Shown here: piece by piece, positions 1 to 10,670 of the stretch
Layout of the letters: each line of letters opens with the position of its first letter
Position numbering within the stretch: position 1 is the stretch's first letter
NCBI RefSeq assembly: GCF_905475465.1
Contig: NC_062238.1
Location: 5,250,501-5,314,500, forward strand
Length of the DNA stretch: 64,000 bases
Direction: 5' to 3'
DNA from: Pieris napi
Lineage: Eukaryota; Arthropoda; Insecta; Lepidoptera; Pieridae
The notes under the pieces: generated by a model
The model's database searches: none
What the model saw: only the letters and a program-made list of their open reading frames with translations
What the model was told of the DNA's origin: nothing
Position numbers and translations under genes: made by a program

Positions 1-521
1 ACAGATTTGCAACTCCGTAATAATTTTATTGGCTATAAAAGGGAACTGGGTTTCGAACCTCGCCAAACTGTTTGTGAACAATAAAAACTTATTATATGTA
101 CGTATAAAAACCGTCATGTAACCTATGAAAATGCCCATCTACAGTGTCTCTAGGAGGCGAAAAGTGTAATTGTCACTGCGACTGGCACTGAGCCAATTAC
201 TTCAACTTAGGCTTGACTTACCTTTCTTGTTTTCTGCCTATTAAATGTATTTTCAGAGTAATTCCTTGTTTGAAATTATTCCTCTTCCCTGGAGTATGAG
301 GCAGAGTTATTTCTTCATCTGTTATTGATAAACCTATTATGTTCTCCAACTCGCTGGGATAAAGACACGTACATGTATTTAAAGTAGGTACTTCTGTATG
401 TGCTAGACAATTTCTTCATACATTACATAGGTTTAACCTACTAATATGTTAAGTAGAAGACGAAACACTATTATATTAGTACTATTTTTTAAAATAGAAC
501 TCATTGTAAAATTACCCATTA
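1..521. other. Unassigned AT-rich sequence
   Basis: Nothing recognised. The mirror is 28677-29198. Confidence 0.6.
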
Positions 522-767
522 TGCCCTGCGATTCTGTAACTCACTTTTCGAACTCACACAACGGTTTTCGCATCGGCGGTCGCTCTCAAATCAGTCGTGA
601 AGCAGTCATTTTATGATTTCGCATTCTGAAAAGGTGGGAGCTAGTAGTTTATTGTTTATCAGAATGCCAAATCATAAAATGACTGCTTCACGACTAATTT
701 GAGAGCGACCGCCGATGCGAAAACCGCTGTGTGAGTTCGAAAAGTGAGTTACAGAATCGCAAGGCAG
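522..767. mobile_element. Foldback MITE with long terminal inverted repeats (copy 1)
   Basis: The element starts TGCCCTGCGATTCTGTAACT and ends with the reverse complement, GAATCGCAAGGCAG. The two arms, about 100 bases each, are nearly complementary and enclose a short centre containing AAGGTGGGAGCTAGTAG. Three further copies lie in the window (28431, 45417, 51160), which defines a family. It has no coding capacity, so it must be mobilised in trans. I saw no clear target-site duplication, so the superfamily is unassigned. Confidence 0.85.
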
Positions 768-1115
768 CACATAATTAATATTGGCTTCACTCCGGATTTT
801 CAGACGGTGTCGTGGGAATTTCTTTTTAAACCTATACTTGCCAAATAAAAACTCTCGAACCAAAAAGATGCTTAAAAAAGTATTCAGATAGATACATATC
901 ACAATGAAGAAAAGAATGTGAATGTTTGATGTTCCTCTGCCTTTAGGCAAAACAACTATGTATTTATTTTATTATTGACATTGTTACGAGGAAAATAATC
1001 ATTTACGGATCAAAATGTCGACGTTTACAGAAGGGCTTAGTTGAGGGACCATTGGTGTATTTAATTTAAAAATAAGTTGGATTATTATACAGTAATAAAG
1101 AAATTTATTAATATA

Positions 1116-1472
1116 CTACCTGACCCGGCAAACGTTGCTTTGACATGTATAATATTTCTAGGAAACATGTTTTTAGTTCAATAAAAATAACTATCTACTA
1201 GAAAAATAGGGGTTGATCATAGAGGGGTGATAATTAAGGGTTGTATGTATTTTTGTATGCTGTATCATAAAAAAATAAAAACAAAAAATTATCTAAAAAA
1301 TAAAAATTTAGGGGTGCTCACCCTTAACATTTAGGGGGTTGAAAGATAGATAGATAGTAGCCCATTCTCAGACTTACTGAATATGCATAAAAATTACATA
1401 AGAATCGGTGGAGCCGTTTCGGAAGAGAATGGGAACAAACATTGTGACACGAGAATTTTATATATTCGAAGA
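1116..1472 (-). mobile_element. Small non-autonomous Helitron
   Basis: On the minus strand it starts TCTTCGAATATATAAAATTC, followed by GTGTCACAATGTTTGTTCCC and a segment like CGAAACGGCTCCACCGATTC, a 5' region common to lepidopteran Helitrons. It ends CGTTTGCCGGGTCAGGTAG followed by T. The usual terminal CTAG is GTAG here, so the end has mutated. It contains no Rep/helicase frame. Confidence 0.75.
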
Positions 1473-2349
1473 TATATAATAAAAATGAGCTGTCAATTGC
1501 TGTCACATAGTAACAAATGATAAAGAAGAGCTTCCACAGAAACTAAAAATAAGAATTCTCAGTTCTCATTATGTAGTTGTTTTCTACGACCTCTATTATT
1601 CTGCTGTTCCTATTATTGTCCAACGCAGCCTTGACACTAGTAGTACCAGTATGTACAAGTAGAACCAAATATAGCATATGTGGAGTAGATCTTTTATATA
1701 TACGTGAAACAACATTGTAACAGCCTTAGTAGTTGTTAGTTAATTCTTAACTTTATTTTATCATTGGGCTATATTTCACTTCTAGAACTTATTTTTAAAA
1801 AACTTTAGAATTTCAAAATAAGTTATATTCAGTTATATAATGTTTGTATTCTTCTTCAGTCGCGCTCTTCATTTCTGAAGTTTGTGTTGTGTTAGTGGCG
1901 CCGGACAATAATATTTTTTTAGACAAATTTAAATATGATGTCTATAGCAATTGACAGTTCATTTTTGAATACAATAATTTTTAAAACTCTGAATTGAATA
2001 ATGTAAGCACGTACTAGTATAAATTGCATGAAAAATAGATTAAGTTTTAAAACATACGTCTCTGTCAGATTTAGCTGCTGAAAGAGAAATAACTAAGTTT
2101 TGAGCACGTAAATCCGATTTTCTTAACCGTTACTCTTCCTTCGCCGCATTGTTTGTGAATTCGTATGTAAAAAATATATGAAACTGGCGAACTGCCAGAC
2201 TACTTGAATCATGGGAAAGGCTCTATACAACTTGGCTGTGCCTTCATTCTGTTATTATTTAACTGTTTTACCTCATACTTGATGACATTTATTTATTGGC
2301 GTGTATGATGTACAAGTCTCAAAACGACAGACGGGCAAAAATGCGTAGT
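1473..2349. other. Unassigned AT-rich sequence
   Basis: No gene, repeat family or long frame recognised. The mirror is 26849-27725. Confidence 0.6.
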
Positions 2350-2622
2350 TGCGTTAGAGCGCGGTCACACGATGCGTTAACGGTGCGGTGCAGCGCCGCA
2401 CCGCAATTACTTTTTTTTTTTATTACGAGCTATAGGGTGCCAAACGGGCGTTGCGGTGTGGCAATATATTTTACCCCTCCCCGCCTCGTCTCGCAGGTCA
2501 CAACTTCGGCGCGCTTGCGGTGCGCGGCGGCGCATCGCATCGTGCAACATGGTATTGTAATTGTATGTAGGATGACGTTGCGGCACCGCTCCGGCGCCGC
2601 ACCGCACCGCAAGTTGTAACAT
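2350..2622. repeat. GC-rich MITE-like block
   Basis: A strongly GC-rich island in AT-rich DNA, built from repeats of GCGGTGCGG and its complement CCGCACCGC. An 8-bp stem hairpin sits at 2381-2388/2396-2403, and the right end carries the same motifs (GCGCCGCACCGCACCGCAAG). Three overlapping frames of 60-107 codons cross it on both strands; all look like by-products of the GC content and repeat composition. Harbinger- or hAT-type MITEs can look like this, but no exact TIR or target duplication was found. Confidence 0.55.
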
Positions 2623-5339
2623 TCAAACTTCAGCCATGAGGAGACCTAAAATACCGGCATAGGCTAGATAATACAATTCTTTAGCCTACAACTAAACCAT
2701 CTATTAATATAGTTTAAATGTGTTTGACATTTAACATTTTTAATAATAAAGTTATTTTAAACTGTTTATTAAATTTTCAATAAAATTTGGCTTGTATGTT
2801 AAACAAACTTCGACATCACACACGGGATAAATGCTGGAAGAAAAACTTTTTCATTTAATTGGTTGAAACTAGGCTGAGTGTTGTTTAAACTTTTAATGGC
2901 TTTTTTATTTACCGTCTGTGCTAGGTGCACTGGAATAAAGACAATATGAATGATAGATATACCTTTAGTAGCATTCAAAATTGTCGACAATGCCAATAGA
3001 GATAGTTTTATTGACAGAGTTCTCGCACTTACCATTGCTTCACGATAGATAGTCAGACAAAATGATAGTAAGCGTATAAAATATTTATTGAAAAGAGATC
3101 AGCTAGCTTATATCACCCACTATTATTTTTACTACCCATCAAAGATTTATATAAACCCAGTCCAGTTATGCAATGTTGATCAGACGAAACGGGGTCTACA
3201 CTAGCAATTTATAAAATGTGTACTTTTATACAAATCAGATCAAATGAATGTAATCAAGTTTGGAGAATCTTAAATGAGATAACAAGATATCTATCGGAGT
3301 AAAAAATAAATACGAAACTATTTTTTTAATCAAAAGTTTCATTCGATACGATCTCAAGGGATCTCTTGCTTTTCTCTGATAACAGATATCTTCAAAACTA
3401 TTTCAGATGCTTCAACCGACTTAAAATAAATTAGACGGAGGCTAATTAAGTTGTATGAATTTCAATCATACAACATTGATTATATGTATGTCTGTATTAC
3501 AAACACAGACATCGATTAACTCAGACTCTCACAAAGAAAACTCCTATAGGTAAATATATGTTACGATAGGATCTTAAATGCTGGCGCGAGTTCAAAAGGA
3601 ATAAAACTGTGTTCAGGCACAATCACTTAGAATCCTGCAAAGAAAATGAGAGCAGACAGGTCTTGCGACGCGTCGCGCTCGTTTCTACAGCAAAACATGG
3701 CCTAGAATCTTGATATGAACGATTTTAACATGTTTCTTGACATTCAAAGTAGTTCACAATATGGCCCCGTTACAGGAATATGAACTTTTACGACTGCGTT
3801 TTTGGGTTATTTCATCTCTTGGTAATTTCGAATATTGACAGTAAAATTTAGTCCAATAGATACGAGTACATTAGAAAAGATACTGACTACTTATTTTATT
3901 TTTGTGTCCCAAGAAATTTTAAGATATAAAATATTTTTAAAGCTGAAAAGTAAATAATGCGAATGTAATCACATTCCCAAAGCTACCGGTAAATAAAGTA
4001 AATGAGTACTAAAATGTTATTAACCTGGATGGTTAATAAACATTTTGCTAGTGCACTCATGTACTTTTCAGCTCATTCCACTAGAAACAGTTTGAAAATT
4101 TAACTTCCAAGGTAATGTAAAACTATTGGATTAAATGTATATTTTCCTTTTTATGCGCGTAAGGATAAAGGGCATAAGGATTTTAATTAATATACTCTTA
4201 ATGATCGTAATTTATTTTGTATATAAACAATTAACCAGTCATAATCACATCTATTTAAAATATATTTGAAGGTACTACGAGACGCTACGAAGATCATAGA
4301 GACGACACGTGACTCTTATTTTAATTACTGCAACATTTTATACGAGAGAAATAAGATAAAGAAACTTGGATTTCCGTAAAAGTTTCCATTAGAAGTAATA
4401 AGCAATGAAGAAATCAAGTGGTGTAATTGTCGGGAAAAGTTCAAGACCGTCCGTCCACTCCGAACGTGTCGCGAGAGGACGGACACTAATCACGGTTCTT
4501 ATTGAGTTTCTTACTTGATATAAAACACAATCAAGTTCTTGTTTTACTTTATTTACTGGGAGTACTAATATCCTAATATTCAAAGTGTGTTCTAATGTTT
4601 TTTTTACAAACTGTATCGTTTTAAGCCAAACTTTGCCGTAACTGTTACCGTTACGCATTGCATTACGTAATTTGTGATTTTCACCTATAAATTTTTACAG
4701 ACGATGCGGTAATGATGTTAATACTCATGAAGCTACAATTTTATGATGTGTTGTAACTCAGTATCAGCATAAAACATTATTGTTTCTGGATAGCAATCAG
4801 TAAATATGTATTTTGTGTTTTACTTACAGATGTGAGCGAAGCCGCAAATGAGAAATATGGAATTATTTATAACTTACTACGCGCTAGTCACATCAAATTA
4901 ATATTGTTATAATGAATCTCTTTGCATTTTGTTTTGCAACCCCAATGAACTTGAGCTAATTTATAACTTATTAAATACAAAATCTCAGTTTAAAGAGGAG
5001 GTAACAATTATTTTGTAAATTGCTCGTTTAAAATCTAAAGTTCGACACAGGTTTCGGTTAGCAAACACTCAGAAAAGTTCATAATCGCTCATTTTGCGTC
5101 TAGCAGGATATTGGGTAATAACTTTAGCGTGAACAAGGCAGTTTCAGTTCAAGCAAAGGCTTCTCATATTTATAACTAGGAGCTGAATACAAACAACGTT
5201 TTGAACTAACTAAAACCTTTGGGAAAACGGAATTGAATGGGTAACAGTATAACTTTTAGTTTAATCCTCAAAGATGATTAATTTTAGTTTGGCTATGAAT
5301 AGCATCATAATCCTAATTTTTTCATATAGGGCAGGAGAA
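2623..5339. other. Unassigned sequence apart from one inverted-repeat element
   Basis: Only the small inverted repeat at 3941-4073 stands out. Frames of 78 and 89 codons at 2799-3035 and 4389-4658 (minus) resemble nothing known and have no supporting context. The mirror is 23859-26575. Confidence 0.6.
3941..4073. repeat. Short inverted-repeat element
   Basis: The ends AGCTGAAAAGTA (3941-3952) and TACTTTTCAGCT (4062-4073) are perfect 12-bp inverted repeats. Inside, 4011-4025 pairs with 4031-4046 (GGTTAATAAACATTTT) around a 5-base loop with one bulge. It may be a tiny MITE. The left half carries an extra unpaired insert of about 40 bases. Confidence 0.5.
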
Positions 5340-5760
5340 AACTGAGTGTGTTGCCTTTTTTTGAAGGCTCTTAAGTCATTTCAGTTCGGAAATACTTCTA
5401 TTGGTAGCTGGTTCCACAAGATGGTGGAAGGTCGCGAATGAAGGCGTCAGTTGGAAAGGATGGAATTTGGTTTTCTGCCTCGAGGCCACGACCACGTGGA
5501 CGTTGACGTCCAATGATGGAATTCATCAACAGGATTTTTATTACTGACTAATACTAACTTAAATGTCCGAAAAATTCTTTTGAGCAGTCCCCATGCGGCA
5601 TGTCTATATGCGGTAGACGACGCTGATGGAAGCAACAAAATCAACCTCTATGCATGGCCGATCAAGATCGGAAAGAGCAGGGTGGATAACGATTCAAGCT
5701 GCTTTGTATGCGATCAAATGGAAAGACTGGAGAGCTCCTGCTAGAACACAATTTGACCCT
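5340..5760 (-). pseudogene. Decayed C-terminal end of a CR1/Jockey-type reverse transcriptase
   Basis: On the minus strand, broken frames match the C-terminal part of the intact reverse transcriptase at 58444-59757. They include the equivalents of its YHGECSEELFG and AAEFHHRTSRQ segments (seen as HGDCSKEFFGH-like and NSIIGRQRP-like pieces) and a DAFIRDLPPSCGTSYQ piece matching its RFSRQFLPRTTTMWNQLP. Nucleotide landmarks such as GGTAGCTGGTTCCACAAGAT are shared with 58616-58640. The catalytic palm is absent and frameshifts and stops interrupt it. It is an old 5'-truncated insertion with no function expected. Confidence 0.7.
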
Positions 5761-6377
5761 TTGGTACAACTGAGAATCATATAATGTACTGCGTATGCAA
5801 TAAATGTTGAATTATGAAAATAATTCTCCCGAAAATTACCCCTCTATCTGTAAACTCATATCTATCGCATTTATTTACTTAAATATTATTACCTAAGCTT
5901 AATGAAGTCATCTAAACAAAAGCCCAATTTTGACGAAGTTCAATATCCGAAGCGCGATTTAACCTGTATTTCTTATTATAAATCGAAATTGCTTGTGAAC
6001 CTACGGTGATAATTGGAAGGTTTAATCCCCATAAAACACATCATATTGATAATTGCCTGTTAATTGATTCCAAATTGATACATTTTTAAGCCCTCAATGT
6101 CTTTCGCTCAATGAGTACGTTTCAACACGTAAATGATTCATCCAAGTTAATATTTATATTACGTAATTGGCTTTTCAACCCAAATATAAAGTCTCACATA
6201 TACTGTATCACTTTTTGCTATACATTTACATGCATTGGCGGTTAGTTTCAACGACTTAATTTTCTATTACCCCTGAATGGGGCAGAGGTCTTGAGCTTCA
6301 TAATTTACCTCGCTCCAAGTCTTCCCGAATCTTTTTCCCTTATCTGCAACTGTACGTCGTCAGATTGGGACGGCCAC

Positions 6378-6412
6378 GCTTTTGTTGCGGGATTAGGACC
6401 CGCAACAAAAGC
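6378..6412. repeat. Perfect 14-bp hairpin
   Basis: GCTTTTGTTGCGGG at 6378-6391 pairs perfectly with CCCGCAACAAAAGC at 6399-6412 around the 7-base loop ATTAGGA. It is GC-richer than its surroundings. Confidence 0.85.
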
Positions 6413-6596
6413 ATCTGCTTAGGGATATGATAGGGATCTCTTCGAACTGTATTGTGTAGTTACAATACTACTACTCAAATAATTTTTGACCAACATGTTT
6501 TCATGATTACGCTACACAAGGGTTATACAAACTGTTTTTGCTGTAATAATGGGGTGTAATTTGCCTATTTCTGTGCAGTAAATATAGCAAGGATAT

Positions 6597-7783
6597 CGAG
6601 GCAACAGTTATTTTTTTTTCGATTAACACATGGTTCCAACAGAAAAAAAATGTGTGCGTGTAGGTACTAGGTGTACACACGTAAGAAGTGAAACTTCTTT
6701 ATGACCTTATTTTTCGAAAAATGATCTACTATATGCAACTTTACAGAAATTGGTTAAATAAAATTAAATTAGATAAAGTTTAACAAAAGGCTTTTATTAT
6801 CATAGACATGAATACAAATACAATTATTTCATTGAAGTGAAACTTCTTTATCGGGGTTGGAAAAAAATTTAGTGTAACATTTTTCGGTTACGCGTCACAT
6901 GTTTCGGTTACGCGTCACATTTGACCGTTACGCGCGTCTTTTTCTCGTCCCTACCACGGTTGATTCGAAGAGATTCTAAACCATTAATAACAAAAATTTA
7001 TAATAACTATAACAATGATACTAAAAATTATATTACAATTTATGAAATTCTGTAATAATCTTAGTGGTAATAAGGTAAAATGAAATAATTGTATTATTTG
7101 TATTCAAGTCTGTGATTTTAAAAGCCTTTTGTTAAACTTTATCTAATTTAACTTTATTTCACCAATTTCTGTAAAGTTAGTTGCATATAGATAATTTTTC
7201 GAAAAATAAGGTCATAAAGAAGTTTCACTTCTAACGTGTGTACACTAGTACACGCACATTTGTTTTTTTTTTTAACTTATTACTGTACTACTTTGTAGTA
7301 CTAAGATTATTACAGAATTTCATTAATTGTAATAGAATTATTAGTATTACTATCATTGTTATCGTTATTATATATTTATTTTACTAATGGCTTCGAATCT
7401 CTTCGGATCAACCGTGGTAGGGACAAGAAAAAGATGGCGCGTAACCGAAAAATGTGACAAATGTGTGTAATTTTTTTTCCAACGCCGATAAAGAAGTTTG
7501 ACTTCAAAAAGCAACATGGCGCGTAACCTGCTACAAAATTTCTCTCATACGTTGATAAAGAAGTTTCACTTCAAAAGATGGCGCGTAACGGAAAAATGTG
7601 ACGCGTAACGAAAAAATGTTACACTAAATTTTTTTCCAACCCTGATAAAGAAGTTTCACTTCAAAAATATATACTCTTATGAACAGTTGGTGAAATGTTA
7701 ACGAGATTTTTTTTCGTTTAACACTTCGTTACAATAGAAAAAAATTATATACTCTTATGAGCAGTTGGTGAAATGTTAGGAAA
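6597..7783. repeat. Nested array of inverted and tandem repeats
   Basis: Several copies of one unit lie in alternating orientation. About 180 bases at 6653-6833 are repeated inverted at 7079-7257, with end motifs GTGTACACACGTAAGAAGTG and ACTTCTAACGTGTGTACAC. Inside, 6834-7060 is repeated inverted at about 7280-7510 (CTACCACGGTTGATTCGAAG against its complement). The near-palindromic motif AAGAAGTTTCACTTC or its reverse occurs at least five times. Three tandem copies of a roughly 19-base unit containing TTACGCGTCACAT lie at 6885-6935. Two direct copies of CTCTTATGARCAGTTGGTGA lie at 7673 and 7751. It has no coding capacity. Likely nested insertions of one MITE or satellite-like family. Confidence 0.8.
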
Positions 7784-8366
7784 TCTCTGTTTCCTTTAAC
7801 TCCTCGGGCAATTTAGTGGTTTTTTACGATCTCCTTATCAGGTGTCATTTACGATAGCAGTGTCTCAGCACCCCGTAAAGCGCTAAAGTCATCTTAACTA
7901 GGGATAAAGTGAGATTTAATAGGGTTTCTTCGTTATCAGGCTCCTTTAGATAATGCCTCACATGAAAAATATGTCATAAGTGATGGTGAGAAAAGATTTG
8001 CTAAATATTCTTAGTAACGTCACTGGTTGGTGTCATAATTATATATATATTCGGGCTAGTTTTAAACCAATCTATAATATAATTTAATAATTATACCTAT
8101 TGTAGTGTGATAAGTTTTATTGCTATTCATATTTTAAGACTATGTAAATGTATGGCGCCCATAAACAACGACCAATATTTAAGCCTTGACCTGTTTAAGC
8201 TATCGTGAAATATGCTTAAGGTGTATTAATAAAAAAAAAAAAAGAGAAAATAATTGTTTTTATTAAATATAATATACGTTAGCTGTAGGATTACAAAATA
8301 AATTAATATAAATGACGATGTTTTGTGCTATACATAAAAAATAAAGCTAAAATATAACTATACTTT

Positions 8367-8419
8367 CAATCAGGTAATTTTAAATTTAACTTTTTACACA
8401 AAATCGATTTACCTGATTG
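8367..8419. repeat. 11-bp inverted repeat
   Basis: CAATCAGGTAA (8367-8377) pairs with TTACCTGATTG (8409-8419) around 31 AT-rich bases. The mirror is at 20780-20832. Confidence 0.7.
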
Positions 8420-10582
8420 AGAGCTGTCAACGTGCCACAGACAAACACAGATATGCTTTATGCTTCACCATTCTATTAACGAAACCTACGAAAAAGAACG
8501 ATACTGTATGTAGTTCTTTTGCAAAATGCTTTTATTTTACTGTGAGTGTGGTATGGACGAGGGCTCGACGGACCATATATTTTTGAAGTTATACTTCTTT
8601 AGGCGCGTTATGAAAAATTGATGAGAGTGAAATTTTACGATGCTCGCGCACCGTGACACAAAATTATCAGAATGAAGTTGCCCACGGAAGATGCTACGGT
8701 ATTGGACATAATTTAAAAACAAGAATTTATGTTACACTTAATGTAAGAGAATAATAATAAATATTTATTTATTTAATTTTTCAAATGTAAACTGAACTTT
8801 ATTGACTATAATAATTTCCAGTCTTTGATTATTTAATTGTAATTAATTATTTGCATGCAATCAAAAACTATTTTTACCCTTTTTTTTAACTGTTCTTTAA
8901 TTAATGACTCGTTATTTGACCATCTTTCTTTAAATTTCCCTCGTCCATGTAACCTTAACTCCCTATTTTCCCTCCCATCCAGTGAAGTGATGTGAAGCTT
9001 TTAATTTAAAGTTTTGTTGATCTGTGTCAATGAGTGGCACTCAGTCAGTTATATATTGTTTGTTATGTATCTTCTATATCATTATTGTTTGTAGAGTACA
9101 ACGATAAATGTGAAATATAAAGGTGTCCCTTATAGTTAACGTTGAACCTGATTAATCTATGTTAAGGATTAGCCCTTACAATATGAGCGAGGGTACACAA
9201 GTGACAAATACCTTGCTCCTTGACTCATGGCACCGCAAATAATAGCTGGCCGCTACGAAGTACACTTTCTAATATAAATGGTAATGTGGCGATTTTTTAG
9301 ACTTACCTCGGAACTAAGTTGCCAGGGATTCAGCAATTTCATATCAACTAAGCTTATTTTATGAGTATTAGGAAATTCGTTTCGCTGACTCTGTATTTTC
9401 TAGATAGTGAGATATACATTTGTCACACGTCACACTAGTTTATTCACTTTAATCTATGTTTTATTCTAAAAAAGTACTAATATTCTGAATTATGCCGCAC
9501 TATCTTATAGAGATTTTAAGTTACTAAACACGTATTCAGTAGACGAACATATTATTGAATTAGGATAGTATTGTTTTAAATTAAATGTTCAAGACCCGTG
9601 TGGACCTCAGCTTTACACTGATTTCTTCTCCGAAAAACATTGTTTTACATAAGGTAGAATTGAATAAAACTACACAGTATCAAAGTTGCACATCTCAGTA
9701 AACAGGAGGTTTTGAAGTTCGAAATTAAAATAATGAAGACAGTTAAAAATATAAATGAAACTAACAAAGCAAGAATAATATCACTACATATGAATGAGTC
9801 TGTCCCGTGACCTATTGCACGCTATAAATATGTATAAGAACGGGACCAAATACAGCGACTTGAATCTATTTTGGATGTTGAAGCAATCACAATTTATTTT
9901 CCGCCATTCGATTGATATAAGCGTCAAAACAAGACTACGCGTTTGAGAATGGGTTAAGGGAAAAACAACACATTATTCCGCCCCCATATCAAGTAAAATC
10001 ACGGGAAGTTATAATTAAACAAAAGGCGAACGTGAAGATGACTTCATAATTAAGTACTGTTACCAATTTGAGCTTCAATTAAAAGCTCATTGGCAAAGGA
10101 AATTAGCATTTTAATTAGTAAAAGGTAATTTGATCGAGAAAAGATGTAAGGTTCTTACCTAAGAGGTTTTATTTCTCACGAAGGAACACGCCAAATTAAA
10201 TTATAAATTTTAGGTAATTAGGTAGGTATTATAGTTGTAGCCAATTTATATCGATATAAGATGATAATGGGTAGAGTTCAGGGGGTTATCTATTCGCCTG
10301 TAAAAGAAAATTTGCTAAAAATAGATGCAATTTCAAGCCCTCATTGCGAATGGAATATAGTTTGAAGTTATGAGTATAGAATATAGAAATAATATTGTAC
10401 CGACGCCTACTATTTGTAGCTAACAAATTAGTACGATGACGTCGTTCTCTGAAACGTGCTAACAAAGTTATCCCTACAGGTTAGGAAATATACCACTTCC
10501 CGACCTTTGCCTTTGGGGCCTAAGGGCCGGCCTTTCAGTTGACTGGTCGACGATCCTTAAGTTTGGAGGAAAAGATGCATAG

Positions 10583-10670
10583 TGTTAAGTTCGGTGGCGG
10601 TTGTTGTATGGAGATGTTTAAATAAAACTCTTTGTTTGAAGATGAGTAAGAACTGACTTTAATGGTTTAA
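10583..10670. repeat. Dispersed repeat fragment, also at 30.8 kb
   Basis: GGTGGCGGTTGTTG, then ATAAAACTC, then ACTGACTTTAATGGTTTAAA resembles 30828-30905 in the same order and spacing. Its mirror is at 18529-18616. It may be part of an LTR or an untranslated end of a retroelement; no LTR pair was found. Confidence 0.5.

Noticed and set aside
2296..2622. Overlapping frames of 107, 71 and 60 codons
   Set aside because: All three cross the GC-rich repeat block and are open because of its base composition; no family resemblance.
6597..7783. CRISPR-like array
   Set aside because: The repeats are in alternating orientation and spacing is irregular, and the rest of the window is eukaryotic.
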